The translations under genes were made by a program, and so were the position numbers. The notes under the pieces were generated by a model. That model ran no database searches. It saw only the letters and a list, made by a program, of their open reading frames with translations, and was not told the origin of the DNA. From contig JAVHZZ010000011.1 in the NCBI GenBank assembly GCA_036250195.1, positions 60,144,919 through 60,208,918 on the forward strand: DNA of 64,000 nucleotides. Reading direction: 5' to 3'. This document shows, piece by piece, positions 19,901-32,554 of the stretch (position 1 is the stretch's first letter; each line of letters starts with the position of its first letter). This DNA comes from Mixophyes australis. Lineage: Eukaryota > Chordata > Amphibia > Anura > Limnodynastidae.

Positions 19901-22900
19901 GTTCAGTTTCTAAAGCACATTCTTCATTTATAACAGTATCCAATACATGTCGTCTGTCTGTGAGAAATATAAAACATAATACATAAAATTATGTTTACTA
20001 AGGGGGTGTCACGCATGTCAGGTCATGTGCATCTCTATACCTGCCAAATTATCGCTCAGCTAGAGTCTCCTCTTATGCCACCCTGGCCTTTGTTCATCTT
20101 TATGCACATTTTGGACATCTTGCTTAGGAGACATGCCTAATTTACTTAGAATGTATGAGGGCAGATACTGTACGTGTTGTATAAATAGTTGAATCATGTT
20201 TCTGCAACAAGACTCCTGTAGAAAAAACTGCTGGTTTAGTACGTATAGACGTACAAATCTGCAGCTGCCTGTGCGGCCGTGTCAATTTAGTGTATATCCT
20301 TAATGCTGTCCGTTGTCAAATGTCTTAGCCTCTTATATGACCTTTGTCTGACTGTACTCTATCATTTTGCAATCTCATGTCCTATTACTGAGAAATGAAG
20401 GAACAAGTATTCAGTTTAAAACACTGATAATATAAACGAATCAGAACACAGCAACACTACATGTCCATACTGCACCCATTGACTGGTTGGAGAGATTGAA
20501 AACTGTCACGCCAGGCTTGTACCAAGATACTGAGGCTGTCTATGTATATTGTACCCCTTTATAAGTGAAAGAAAAGAGATACTTGACAGTCAAAAAGTGT
20601 AAAAAAGGAGAAGAAAACGAAGGAGATTTGCATCAAGATGACAGCTGGATTGGGCACTATGGGGAGTTGGCTCTCAAATATTTTATTAATCCCCTTAAAT
20701 CTTAATTATTTTATGGCCCATCCCTTAATCGTTTTAACACTAACAGGGAGTTACATTACCCATAAAATCCAGTGCCATAGTTCATAAGGAACCTGGTATC
20801 TCTGTTAACAATGTTTCTACAACCTGTGATGGACTATAACACTGAAGTGCAAAATTAGCCCTTGTGAAGCATATCCTGTACCTCCCAAGCGTGTCTTTAT
20901 GGAATATCTAAAAACACCGTCTGAAGTACAGTATACTGCACACTTCATTTTAAATAATAAATCTCAGCCAAGTAAGTTAGTATGAGCCATCGCAACTAGA
21001 AGAAATAATGTTTAGAATGAGCCAATATCAACTTCTGCTGGTGCAATCAGGGATAATGGTGCACTTGTCCTGTAACCACAACAATTAATGTATATTTATC
21101 TCTGTGGCCATCCTTGTGTAAGGAAGAATTTAAAAAAAAAAATGAGCTAAAACACATTTTTCTTTTTTACTTTTGGTTCTTATCATTACTCAGCCAGACT
21201 TCAGACCTTAGTCTATTTACTTATGTACCCAATCAATGGCAGCAAATGTTATATCTATATGTTACTCTATCTCTAGTCTATTGTCACTTGCTTGTCAATT
21301 TACTCTGTCCCCTGTTATATTGTCTTTACTGGATTTAATTCTATAGTAGCAGTGTACCCAAGGTCAATTAGCTGGGACCATTGTCTCTGCACAATGGATA
21401 TCTGTTTTTTTACTAGTAAATGTGTGTTGGACAGTATTCCTCTCTATGATCTCTGAAAATAAGCCATTACAGGGATTAAAACAAACTTATTACCACCCCT
21501 TCACTAATATTAATACATTTACAAGGCTCACTATTTTACCTGGCTGCACTTTGGTTATCATCCACATAAAGTGGGAGTGTCGCTGTTTTTTGTTCAGTCT
21601 TTAAAGGTTTGGCTTGCCATTGAATGGAATACTAATCTCTCTCTAGGCTATTGATTTCTACACGAGTCTCACTGGTTTGAGCCGCTGCCCCTGAGGGTGG
21701 GACCGCTTCCCACTTCGTTTGCCTACAGGGCAGTTCCTGTATATTAATTGCAGGGCTATGGCTAAAACAAAAGTGGGTTCACCATCTTCCTCTGAAATGT
21801 TACCTTTTTATACCACACAATAGGAGATATAAGTTACATTTGCTTTTTTTATTAGTTTTGCTATCGGTTATACTTTTCCCTCTATCCGTATATGGCGGGG
21901 TGATGTGCTGGCATTCGCTTTTATCTTCCGCTGTGCATGTTCTTTCATGCAAAATATTCCCCTCCTGTTGTCACAGATTTACACAGTCAGTTTAATTCTC
22001 AATTTTAGTGATCTATGCAAACATATTTTATCTCTAGCTGTACTTAATACCTCTGGATTAGAACTACCAAGTTTAGGAAAAGGATTTCACACATTCAGCA
22101 GTTATTTTTACCGATTTTTTGCAGAACGTCATTGCATACGCACCACACATATGCACCCTAATATAATTTTGGTCCACGTTCTAGCTTTCTACTTCGGTAT
22201 TTAGAATAAAGTCTCCAAAAAAATCTTTACAATGATTCCTCACCAGGGACTGGCCAATACAATGATAATCACATGTATCAGACCATAAATAATTTAGAGG
22301 TACCCTAACTCATCGACCCTATTGGTCTTTGTTTAACCTGTACTTCGGTTACATCGGCCATCTCACACATTTGTTTAGCACCCATTTAGAAACGGAATCA
22401 TCAACTCTTCACAGCACAAAACTTCCACTAGATATTGTCATCGACAAATTCTATAAGCATCCACTCACTTCTAACACAGTCACTTTGAACTGAGAGAACA
22501 AAATTATCAACGTTTAGTGCCTGTGTGGAAGAGGAGGAATCCTCAACGTTTCACAGCACAAAACAATACCCCGCCTTTCCGGTGAAATTCCTGCTGAGTA
22601 CTTTAGAACTGGGAGCACTAAATATTAAACTTGACAATATCAGCCTTTCCAGCAAATTTCCTCCATTCACAATCACAATTGCTTATAAAATATGTGCGGT
22701 CCGAAAACCTCTGTTTTCAACATATTCCTCGTATAATCTACCTAAACGTCGGTTTCTATTTTTATACTCTGTTTCCTCAAAAATTTTCCTTTACTTTCAC
22801 AATTCACATACACATTTGTTTTTTTGTAGAGAGAAATATTTACCCAGATGTTGGTAATAACTTCTCAGAGGTTTTAACAATTCATTTTACTATAAAATTC

Positions 22901-23084
22901 AATAGTAATATCTATCAATATAACCGTTTAAACATGTGGCGATAGAGTACAGGGGATATATGCTTATGCTATGCAAACAGCAGTTTAATTAAGGACTTTG
23001 ACTGCAATCACTGCAAGTATTTGGGCAAATATCCCAGCATTTATTTTAAAGTACTGCCTAATTACAATACTTGAACTTAGGTGT

Positions 23085-23115
23085 TGGACTTTTGATCTGT
23101 CCGATCAAAAGTCCA
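23085..23115. repeat. Perfect 13-bp hairpin
   Basis: TGGACTTTTGATC, loop TGTCC, then the exact inverse complement. Confidence 0.7.
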
Positions 23116-23842
23116 CATTTGATCTGTATATATTGAATCATGTGTATTTTCAAACGTACTTCAATGCAGTTTTGATCTCTAACATTAATAACATTATAGT
23201 TTAATAATAATAATAATTAATAATATTACAGTTTTGTTCTTGATTTCTGATCAATTGTTTATGTTTTTCTTCCCTTTAGGGAACTGTTTGAAAATCTTGG
23301 GTTTTGAGATATTGTTACTATTCTAATTGTATACTCTAACTCTTTATTATATAGTTAGCTACATGGTGATTAGTTTATATAAATGCCACTCATTCACTTA
23401 GACACTTAGAGGATACAGCTAATAGGTAATTACAACAATATACAGATAGGTGCCATCATTACTTCTAATGTCATTAAAGACTTGGTAATATATAGACAGA
23501 TTCTCATCACTGCATCTAGCGCTGGATTGGTTATTTTGTTTCTCTCAACATTCAAAATGTATTGTGTGCGAAGTCTTTTACGTTTTGTAGTATGGGTGCA
23601 GGCCACCTTTGTCTATCATCATCAGCATTTATTTATTTATTTAGCAACAGGGTATTTGAAAGCTCCAATCTTAGCTAACGATGAATGCTCTGCCCATTGA
23701 GAAGAGCATAGTGTTAGTCTTTGGAATTTTTGGTATGAGTGTAGGTCACCTGTGTCTGCCATCATTTATTTAAATAGTGACAGCAAATTACGTAGCATTT
23801 TACAATTGGGTATCTACTTGTCTAAATATCTACTGATGCCTC

Positions 23843-23880
23843 TGTCCAGCTAATGACATCAGATGTCAATTAGCTGGACA
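23843..23880. repeat. ~18-bp inverted repeat
   Basis: TGTCCAGCTAA and TTAGCTGGACA outer arms with inner GACAT/ATGTC, one unpaired base, and a 1-2 bp centre. Confidence 0.65.
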
Positions 23881-24289
23881 TTAATTGTTACTGCCTCTTT
23901 ACTCTCTATGATGCATGCTGTCTAAAGTTCTAAATTTAGTGTGTGTATAGCATTTCAACATTTTTATCTCTTGCACCTTACAATACATTTTTTTGTTATT
24001 TCATATACCTAATGGGCTTGCTTGGGATGGTGGCATTGCAAATTAATTTTTTTTGCAGCTGTTGTAATGTTCTAGATGCGGTTGCTGAATGTCGAAAATG
24101 AACAGAAAAAAAGCCCTTACACACAAACAGCCTTTTTTAGTATAGAGGTCACTGATTGACCCTTTAAAACGGGACATATATTGAAAAATAAAAAAGTTTA
24201 GAATATATAGTGGTTTGCAGCTTCATTGACACTCACATGCAAATATCCAGGTTTTTTTCAAAATAATTTCAGATGTCACTGCCCCACGC

Positions 24290-24565
24290 AAGATTACTCT
24301 GACACTGGACTGTGAAGCAGTGCAATCGTGTTCTGTGGAGTGATTAGTCACGCTTCAATGTTTGGCAGTCAGATGGGTGAGTTTGGGTTTGGCGGATGCC
24401 GAGAGAACGTTACCTGCCTGACTACATTATGCCAACTATGAAGTTTGGTGGAGGAGGGATAATGGTATGGTGCAGTTTTTCAGGGCTTGGACCTGCGCCA
24501 CAACCTCATGGCTCCCTAGGCCACTATGTGGGCAATGTGACTAAAGGTAACCACATTTCGCTCCA
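24290..24565 (+). pseudogene. Tc1-like transposase fragment
   Basis: A segment covers WTVKQCNRVLWSD, the WQSDG block and [20 protein letters not shown] followed by IMVWCSFSG. The residue after the catalytic SD is a stop (TAG). It overlaps in family with the relic at 8010-8606 but covers a more C-terminal region. No termini are present. Confidence 0.85.
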
Positions 24566-24639
24566 CCTATCTATGTAAATCAAGGCTGACTTTTCTAATC
24601 TAAATAAAAAACAACGCCTTCCTGCCATGGGCAAGGATA

Positions 24640-26140
24640 GGAGAGGCCCTGCATAACGGGACTCTGGAAAACTTGCACATACTTCACAACGTTCTGATCT
24701 TTGACAGTTTCGAAAGATCTCTACACCCTCTTCCGCCTTGGTTTCCTCGCCTGCAGCCTCCTCCCAACACTCTCCAGCATCCAATATATCTTCTTCTGCT
24801 GTCAAAGCGACCCCTGATCCAGTTGCTTAAACTGACCAAGATCTGCAACTTATCAAGTCGCTCCCCACAAAAGAGAAACTCCCAACGAAAAAGGACTTAC
24901 AAATTCTGGAGACCAAACTCCATGAGACTATTCGCAATGAAGCAGCCCTTCTCCAGTCGGACTTCGCTCAGCTAGCCTTTAGATTGACAATAGTAGAGGC
25001 CCACAGGGAGTAAATGGACAACTGTCATGACAGGTTTTAGGAGGCATTGGAGAGGCAGACGCAGAAATTTCAATTGCTCCACAACAGGGTTGACGACCTG
25101 GATAATAGTGGTTGCAGAAACAACCTACAAATCGGTGGCATTCCTGAAAACATTTCTCTCCAAGAAGTGGTCTCTTTTCTCACAAAAATCTTCAACAGAA
25201 TACTAGCATAGGACCCATCCACGCTTATTCAATTCATCAGAGCCCACAGGGCCCTAAAACCTCAGGGAGCCCAGTCTGATCGACTGAGAGAAGTTATATG
25301 CCACTTCAGCTACTATACACGATCATTCAAAAAGTCTGGATTGAATTGCCAAATTTTTGAGGACCTCTCCTGGCAAACACTACAACTACGTTGTGTGCTT
25401 AAACCATTGCCCTCCATAACCGGAAAATCAAATATCAGGCCTTAAGGCCCAAACTCTTGATAGCTGTGATTAAGAATGACAAGGGCACAGACTTCCAGCT
25501 CACCTTTGACATAGCGGCAACATTCCACTCCTACTATTTACGATACCAGATTCACCAGAGCCTGGGATCAGGACCTGGGTGACTGGGATCAGGAGGCAGA
25601 CTGGCCTGACATCTTGAAGACTACACATGCATGTTCTACTAACATTACAGTTGTGGAAACACACTACAAAGTCCTGTCACAATGGTATAGATGCCTTGCC
25701 CAACTAGCAAGAATATAGCCAGGGTTCCCAGATGTCTGCTGGAGGTACCATGATGCTCAAGGCACTCCCTTACATATATGGTGGGACTGTGCAGTACTCT
25801 GACCCTTCTGGACCCAGGTCATAGCGGTATCTACTGTAATATTGAGAGATGAGGTCCCACGACAATTCTGCTTTTTGGCTGCTAAATAAGACTCCCCTAT
25901 TTGCAGCTTCAAAAAATCAATTCTGAAGTATCTCATATCGGTCGCAAAAGCAGTGATACTGGCCTATTGGAGGTCCCCCACCCCTCCGTCTATCAGGGAA
26001 TGGCGCCAGAGATTGGAATTCTGCAGATCAATGAACGAGCTAATATTCTCCTTAGCTGATAAGTTCACTGATTATTATGCCACATGGTGTCTCTGGTTTG
26101 CATTACAGGACTCACAGGGAAACTAGCACCCTTGACAAAC
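24640..26140 (+). pseudogene. L1-like LINE relic: ORF1 core joined to ORF2 C-terminus
   Basis: The first part (about 24670-25440) has coiled-coil-like sequence, then RVDDLDNSGCRNNLQIGGIP, FIRAHRALKP and VICHFSYYT, matching the RRM and C-terminal domains of L1 ORF1 proteins. The second part (about 25560-26125) has PLHIWWDCAV and a C-terminal LAYWRSPTPPS region typical of L1 ORF2 ends. The RT and endonuclease are missing, so an internal deletion of several kb joined the ends. Several stops are present. Confidence 0.8.
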
Positions 26141-26869
26141 TCAGCACCCACTCCCCCAGCTGGTAGTGTTCCTCCTTAATCACATCTATTTTCAGGTAGC
26201 TCTCCCTTCCTCCCTTTTTTTTCTCTTTTTCCCTGTTCTTATTAACGATGCCCAGGTGGCATTGCTCAGTATTCTGGGCCTGATTCATCAGTGATCTTAT
26301 CTTGTGCGAAAGTTGCGATGCAAATTTTAAGGACAAAGCAGTGAGATAAGAAAATTGCGATTCAGCAAGGACCGGAAGTTAAGAGACATGTCCATCTTTA
26401 TGCAACAGAAAATAAGATGCAATGGATCTTAAGCAGTCATCTTAAGCAGTCAGTACATCTTAAGATGATCTGCTTCTTAAGATCCGCTTCTTATTTAAAG
26501 ATAAGACGCTGTTACGCAACGACAAATGTGGGAGGTACGAAGGGTTTGTTTACAAATTTAAAAACACAATTGAGGTGTATTGTGCAGAACGGTTATTACC
26601 TAATTATTCGTTTTAACACTTACATGCTTATATAACCTGGGACAAATTACTTTGAAGTGTTAATGAGCTAAATCAACACACCTTCTTATTCACCTACTTG
26701 AAAGGTTGTGTAATGTGTTTGATTTGAACTGCGAATGTGGATGCAAATGCATCTTATAATAATTTGCCAGCATAAATAAACATGCATAATAAAATAAACA
26801 TTAGTGTATTATAAAAACTATTTCAATAATGTTACAAAATGCAGAGTGTACTCTTTCATAATCAATACA

Positions 26870-26985
26870 TAGGAGAGTACATACAACCTCCACACAGATA
26901 AAGGGGCGCGAGTCAGGAATCAAACTCATGGTTAGCCAATCATGTGGATTGGCTAACCACTAAGGCAACATTCAGTTGAAAAAAT
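26870..26985 (-). mobile_element. tRNA-headed SINE head, minus orientation
   Basis: Contains the inverse complement of the A-box-like 'cttagtggtta' and B-box-like 'gagtttgattcc' blocks seen at 28455, 29025 and 44311, plus 'caacctccacacagataa'. Confidence 0.6.
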
Positions 26986-27136
26986 AAATATATTCTATAG
27001 GCTAGAATGAGAAGCACAACAATACAGCATGCGTGCAACAGATGTAAGAGCTAGATAATAGTGCTTCAAACAAAAAACAACACAACACTGGCACTCTTCC
27101 TTATTAAAAAATATATGTCAGTTAAGATCTGCATGG

Positions 27137-28454
27137 TTACCTGTCACGGCTCTGAAGTTTTTTTGCAGATCCTCTGCCTCACTATGGAGGATGGTGGAGG
27201 CAGAATACAATGATATTCACAGGATACGTTCAAGGCTTACAAGCATCAATAATAACACGGGAGAAAGTAGTAGTGCTGCAACGTAGTGTATTGAATGTTG
27301 GTACAACAGGAATAAATATATATAGATATTGGCAGAAATGAATATACGGCAATTTGTAGTAATGCAGACACAATTCACATATGCTACTTCATAGTCGGTA
27401 ACCCTTGGCAACAGCATGAGAGGAGATGATATACAGTTCAACGCAGTGATGATAAACAAGAACACTACGATCCAGTAGAGAACCACACAGCAGATGAATG
27501 TGAGTCACTGGTACAGCATACAGTCCAAACAGAGTAGTATATAGAACTTAGCTGATCCTAGAGTAGAGATGACTCAACATAGCAGGTGGTACTGGAATCG
27601 ATGATTCTTATTAAGTAAAGCAGTAAGCGTTAAACATCACCCAAGGACTTGGATGAACACTGACACATGCAGTAGAATGTTGCCTAGAAGTAGCAGAGAC
27701 GTGAGTAGTATCTGAATCATGCGTGGAACTACAGGTAGCAGGATTCGTTGTAACTGCAATGGTAAGTTCGCTGTAGTATGGAGCAACTGAACAGAGACAC
27801 GTAACTTGAGCCCAAGTACTAGCCACCGGCACAGCAAGTAGTTCACAATAACAGTCCAGTAACCAGGTAACAGCAGAGTAAGGATGACCTGTGTCAGACG
27901 TGGAACTACAGATGACAGGTAACTTGATAGTAGCTCCAATAGTGAGATGCAGCGATCTTAGCCAGCCAGCAGTAAAGTTGAACCAATAGATAAAGCACAG
28001 GTTTAGCAACAACTCACGATGCTCGTTCAGCGTGCAGATAAATAGCGGAGAGAAGTTCCAACTTGCAGGTGAACCGCGGTGAGAAGTTTGCAGCTTGTAG
28101 ATGAACAGCGGTAAGAAGTTACAACTTGCAGGTGAACAGCAGTGAGGAGTTTGCAGCTTGCAGGTGAACAGCAGTGAGAAGTTTGCAGCTTGCAGGTGAA
28201 CACATGGAAGGAGAGGTATACAGCCAGATCCAAATGCAATCAGAGTAACACGAAGAACAGGCAATGAGCCCATAACCTTGGGAGGTTAAGATAGTGCTCC
28301 AGGACCAATGAGGTTCAGGGAGAGGTCCAGATCACAGTAGCTAGGAACACCTGTGAAAGTAATGTCTCTGAAGCAGAAGCAAGCAGAATCATGGTTCTTA
28401 AAGGGAAAGTCACAGCGCCGACACCTGATTATGGGACCAGCGTGTGACATTACC
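27137..28454 (-). mobile_element. Solo LTR 27142-28449 (1308 bp) with TSD TTACC
   Basis: On the minus strand it starts TGTCACACGC and ends GAGCCGTGACA. TTACC flanks it at 27137-27141 and 28450-28454. Five to six tandem ~32-bp units ('ttgcaggtgaacagcagtgagaa') occupy about 28030-28200. The end sequences resemble those of the LTR at 17647-19447. It is inserted at the head of a SINE. Confidence 0.9.
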
Positions 28455-28525
28455 TTAGTGGTTTGAACTTCTGTCTCACAGCATTGGTGTCATGAGTTCA
28501 AATACCAAACATGGCATTAGCAGCT
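28455..28525 (+). mobile_element. tRNA-headed SINE head
   Basis: 'cttagtggtttgaacttctg' (A-box-like) and 'catgagttcaaatacc' (B-box-like) identify the family. It is interrupted by the LTR on the left and a MITE on the right. Confidence 0.6.
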
Positions 28526-28526
28526 T

Positions 28527-28826
28527 GTGGGTCTGAATCATTAAGGAAAGGAACGCAAGAGGAGCTTTGTCCAAACCAGCAGATGTGTTTAATTAGCAAG
28601 GAGTAGTGTTAGGCTATTATTTAGCACATAAGGAAAGTAATGTTTTTTTTTCATGTAACACACAAACACTTGATTTTTACTTTGACATTGCTCTACAACA
28701 TGCTTTATCCTAATTATAAACCTGTCCTCATATTTTACATTTACCTCCCCCTCAAATGCAACTTTGTAAGGCAAAGGTGCATTTTTTATTTATAATGTTT
28801 TTCTTGCAAGAATGAATCTGGCCCAC
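28527..28826. mobile_element. MITE with TGTGGGTCTGAATCATT-type ends
   Basis: The left end TGTGGGTCTGAATCATT and the inverse complement of the right end (TGTGGGCCAGATTCATT) match. The interior is non-coding and similar to 29118-29345. The ends resemble Harbinger-type termini elsewhere in the window. Confidence 0.6.
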
Positions 28827-29024
28827 AGGACACATTCATTAACATTATCTGCATGCTGCTATCTATTACTATCAATATCCTAAGACTTTTGCGGGGAGGG
28901 GGTTGATTTGGAAGGGACATACTCCTTTGAGGTTAATGCAAGTATTGTCTGCAAACCTTTTATTTTTTGTTCATCTACCGCTTGTATGTTACGTATTCAG
29001 CTTTCCTACAAATCAATGCAGACA

Positions 29025-29115
29025 ACACTTGAGCAGCACAGTGGGTTAGTGGCTAGCACTTCTGCCTTACAGCACTGGAGTCATACGTTTCCCAACCATG
29101 GCCTTATCTGTGTGG
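29025..29115 (+). mobile_element. tRNA-headed SINE head
   Basis: Has the 'gtgggttagtggctagcac' A-box-like block, 'cacttctgccttacagcactgg', and 'ccatggccttatctgtgtgga'. The matching tail appears at 29505-29592, beyond a MITE. Confidence 0.7.
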
Positions 29116-29117
29116 AC

Positions 29118-29345
29118 GTTGTGGGCCATTAAGCAAAGTAAAGTAAAAAATAGAGGAACTTTGAACCTTGTAAAAGTGGAGAAAAATTGTTGTTTTTTTA
29201 ACACCTAAGTTAACTAATGGCTGTTTTTAAGGTACCACACAGATACATTTAAAATGATCTACGACATGCCTTGCCACAATTATAAATATATACCAACTTT
29301 TTCAATATACCTCCAATCAAACATGCTTTGACCAAGTGAATTCTT
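29118..29345. mobile_element. Second copy of the 28527-28826 MITE, diverged
   Basis: Starts GGGCCATTAAG and shares the 'acaacatgc-tt', 'taattataaa' and 'acctcc--caaa' blocks with the first copy, in the same order and again just after a SINE head. Confidence 0.5.
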
Positions 29346-29504
29346 TTATTGACTAACTTTTCTTAACAAATCTTGCCCTGTATTTTCTCCCCATGTTTGC
29401 TTTTTTCCTATGTGAACTCCATTTGACTTCATCAATCAAAATGCATACTAGTAGTTGCATTTACTGATATCAAATTGATGTGTGTGTGTGTTTGAGGATT
29501 GATA

Positions 29505-29592
29505 GACTGTAAGCTCTATTGGGCCAGAGACTGTGTTCTCTGTACAGCGCCGCTGAATTGCTGGTGCTATCATAAATAAATAAATGATGAAA
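29505..29592 (+). mobile_element. SINE tail
   Basis: 'agactgtaagctctattggg', 'ctgtacagcgcc' and a 3' end of 'ataaataaataaatgatg' match the tail found inverted at 16985-17222. Probably the remainder of the SINE begun at 29025. Confidence 0.65.
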
Positions 29593-29639
29593 GAAATGAT
29601 GATGTAGTGTGAAGGGATCAATGTAAATTAGATATTAAT

Positions 29640-30722
29640 GTATGCTGGTGGAATGAATAAGATCTTGGTTGCAGGATAGAAAACAGAGAGTTATAGTAAA
29701 TGGAGTACATTCACAGGAGGGAAAGGTTACCAGTGGAGTACTCCAAGGATCTGTACTTGGACCATGCTTTTTAATATCTTTATTGGAGACATTGCAAATG
29801 ATATTGAAGGGAAAGTATGTCTTTTTGCAGATTACACAAAGATGTGCAACAGGGTAGACAGACTAGGAGGGGTAAAACAAATGATTGATGATCTAGGTAG
29901 ACTAGAGGAATGGTCAAGAGAGTGGCAACTACAGTTTAATCCAAGAAATGCAAAATAATGCACTTGGGTCTCAAAAACCCAAATGCTAAATATAGTATTA
30001 ATGACATTATAAAGGAAACTACTGAGGAGGAAAGGGATCTAGGAGTTTCTATTTCAGGTGACTTAAAGGCAGTTAAGCAATGCAACAAAGCAATGAGGAA
30101 TGCAAGTCAGATGCTTGGTTGCATAGGGAGAGAAATCAGTAGCAGAAAGAAAGAAGTAATAATGCCACTGTATAGGTCATTGGTACAGTCTCATCTAGAA
30201 TATTGTGTTCAGTTCTGGAGGCCATATCTCCAGAAGGATATAAATACATTAGAGACTGTACAAAGAAGGGTAACTAAAATGGTGCATGGCCTACAGCACA
30301 AAACTTACCCAGAAAGACTAAAAGAACTTAATATGTATAGTTTGGAGCAGAGAAGAGAAAGGGGGGACATGATAGAAACTTTGAAATTTATCAAGGGTTT
30401 GAACAAGGTACATGAGGGAAACAATTTTCAAAGGAAGAGAAATACTAGAACACGAGGACATGTACTGAAACTGGAGGGAAGTTTGAGGGAAAAACTACTT
30501 CACAGAAAGGGTAGTGGATAAGTGAAATAGCCTCCCATCAGATGTGGTAGAGACTAATACAGTAGAGCAGTTTAAACATGCTTGGGATAGACATAAGAAT
30601 ATCCTTATAAAGAATAAAGGATCAAATAAGGTTTAAGGTTACCATAGGCTAATAAAACAATGGCAGACTAGATGGGCCAAGCTTTTTTTATCTGCCGTCA
30701 AATTCTATGTTTCTATGTTCTA
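29640..30722 (+). pseudogene. CR1-type LINE 3' end with RT relic
   Basis: The RT palm end is recognisable: GSVLGP near 29745, then FADYTKM (the catalytic FADD altered), the WQLQFNPRNAK block, then in the next frame MHLG, ERDLGVSISGDLK, PLYRSLVQSHLEYCVQFW and VQRRVTKM. There is a frame break near 29770 and another at 29958. The 3' end (30705-30722) reads 'attctatgtttctatgttc', the short repeat typical of CR1 3' termini. Upstream RT and the endonuclease are missing (5' truncation). Confidence 0.9.
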
Positions 30723-31005
30723 AATGTCCATCCATTATTAGCTAAAATAGCCTTGACACATTTCTTGTAATTAAATTACAAAAGACACACACCAATTTTT
30801 TTTTGTAACAAACATTTTAACAATAAAAGATCAAAGGAAAACAATATCAAACATTTGTTTTACAAATAATAATGTTTATACAGATTAAATTTTTTATTCA
30901 TTCATTTTGATTTTTTTTGATTTTTTTTTTATATATTTTAATAAATCATTAATTGTTTCTTCTTTGGAAGGTGGATCTTCCTCCACATCCGGGGTGTCTT
31001 CTTAA

Positions 31006-32300
31006 GCTGTTTCAAAAAAAATGAAAAATAGCATGCTTAGGTAATTGTTCAAACACATGTTACTTCCAAAGGGTGTACTTTGTTTACCCCATTTGACGGG
31101 ATCAGCAGAGGCATGAAGTGTTACATAACTTTAAATTGTCAGAAAAGGTTATTGTTATACTAAACACAGTACTAGGCAGAGGATTAATACTTTTGGGTGG
31201 CAGATGTATTTATATATACACATTTGTGTGGTGGCCGGAGGAGTTGGGTGGTTTTCTTGATTCACCCAAAAATATTATTATGGTCATTATGGCTGAAAAC
31301 TGTGGAATGGATAACTAGCTATTGGAAAAATGGCATGTGGTTAATCATGGTTTTAGACAACTACAATGTGCCTCAAAAGGAATATAATTCGGAAAAAGGT
31401 TTAATGTCAATACTTACATTCAACCATCGCCTCCTTCAACACCACCTCTGTGGCAGCCACAGGAGCCCCGGCCACCTCCTCCTCCAGGGCCACCTCCTCC
31501 ACCTCCAACTCCTTCTCCACCTCTGCCTCGTCCTCCAACCTGCACCTTCGCCACCTCCTCCACCGGCTCTCTTTGGTGGGAACGATTTCTACAGTCTGTT
31601 GAAAGAAATATTACACATAAGCTTATTGTGAAAACTTTGACCTGCTTCTCAATTATAAACATGTAGCCAGATAATAATGAGAGCTGACATTGTGAAATCT
31701 GCATTTTTCTACAGATATAAAGATAATCTTTAAATTGTCAGACACACACCACTTTCAGATGGCCTGCAACAATGTTTGGTTTTGGATTAGGGATGTGGAA
31801 ATGTCATTATTACTGCTTAAATTAGTACCAAAGTAGTAATGTTTTACTGGGCAAAAAATTATAACATCTAATTAGTGACATATTAGGGAGACATTTTACA
31901 AGAGGTTTGGTCTTATTGGTCTGGATCAGTAAGGATAGTAAATTTAATTTAAAAAAAATGTCACATGTACCAAAGCATGTGGCATTGGAGAGGGAGTAAC
32001 ATTTTTAATCTGGAGCCAGATTTATATTTTGGGTCAGCCATGCCTTGGGAAAACTTTTGAAATGATTTTGAAAAGTAAAGCAAGTATGTGTATTACAGTA
32101 TCCGAATAATAGAGAACTCACATCTAACAATCTCCTCTCTCAGCTCTGCCAAAATCTAGGGCTGCAGCTGCCGTAAAAAAGATGCTGCAGCGGCGTTGGA
32201 GCTGGACCGCGGATCTACGGCAGTCAAACCGCCGCCAGATTTACCTTCGCACTCTCTGGTACACCTGCAGTTTCATTTCATTTTAAAATGTATCGGCCTG
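31006..32300 (-). pseudogene. Possible spliced accessory gene of the Harbinger-like element
   Basis: On the minus strand, three stretches look like exons. The first is a segment ending in LREEIVR before a GTGAGT donor (32116-32121). The second, 31595-31418, has a CAG acceptor and a GTAAGT donor and an acidic frame (EVEKELEVEEVALEEEVAG). The third starts near 31006 after CAG and encodes EDTPDVEEDPPSKEE and a Lys-rich end. The phases do not join cleanly and stops are present, so this is either a decayed gene or chance. No domain is recognised. Confidence 0.3.
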
Positions 32301-32518
32301 CGGGCATACTGTCCATGCCTTCGGTCAGGACCCTCAGCTCTCTTCTCACAAATGTGCTGGACCTCATTTAGTATTTCTCTCTCCACAATCTACATTCCAA
32401 TACTCTGCTCTCTGATTGGTTCCCAGAGCACATGTGGGCGAGCTCACGTCACTCGCGAATCTTTTCTACACCTGTGTGTAAAATGTCTGCCTGTCATTCA
32501 ATCATCGTATCCTAACAA

Positions 32519-32554
32519 AGGGGGTGGGGGGATTGGGGGGAGGGGGGGGGGCGG
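32519..32554 (+). other. G-quadruplex-prone G tract
   Basis: Six or more runs of four to ten G with short spacers lie between the divergent gene-like regions at 31.0-32.3 and 33.6-35.0 kb. Confidence 0.6.

Larger units (their letters stand above)
19901..24260. other. AT-rich region without supportable genes
   Basis: The frames in this 4.3-kb stretch (for example 21905-22204 and 22525-22857) are short, biased and show no domain I recognise. Relics of older elements are likely. Two short perfect or near-perfect hairpins occur (23085-23115, 23843-23880), and a small segment near 23755-23815 resembles a SINE tail. Confidence 0.4.

Noticed and set aside
21905..22857. Possible retroviral env-like frames next to the ERV relic
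   Set aside because: Opposite strand to the pol relic, short, and without recognisable env motifs.
27611..28273. 220-aa minus-strand frame with Cys-rich repeats
   Set aside because: Lies wholly in a solo LTR and follows its 32-bp tandem units.
31420..31704. Glycine-rich protein frame
   Set aside because: An alternative frame of the same GC-rich stretch is acidic and better framed by splice-like sites; the Gly-rich reading is probably a shadow.
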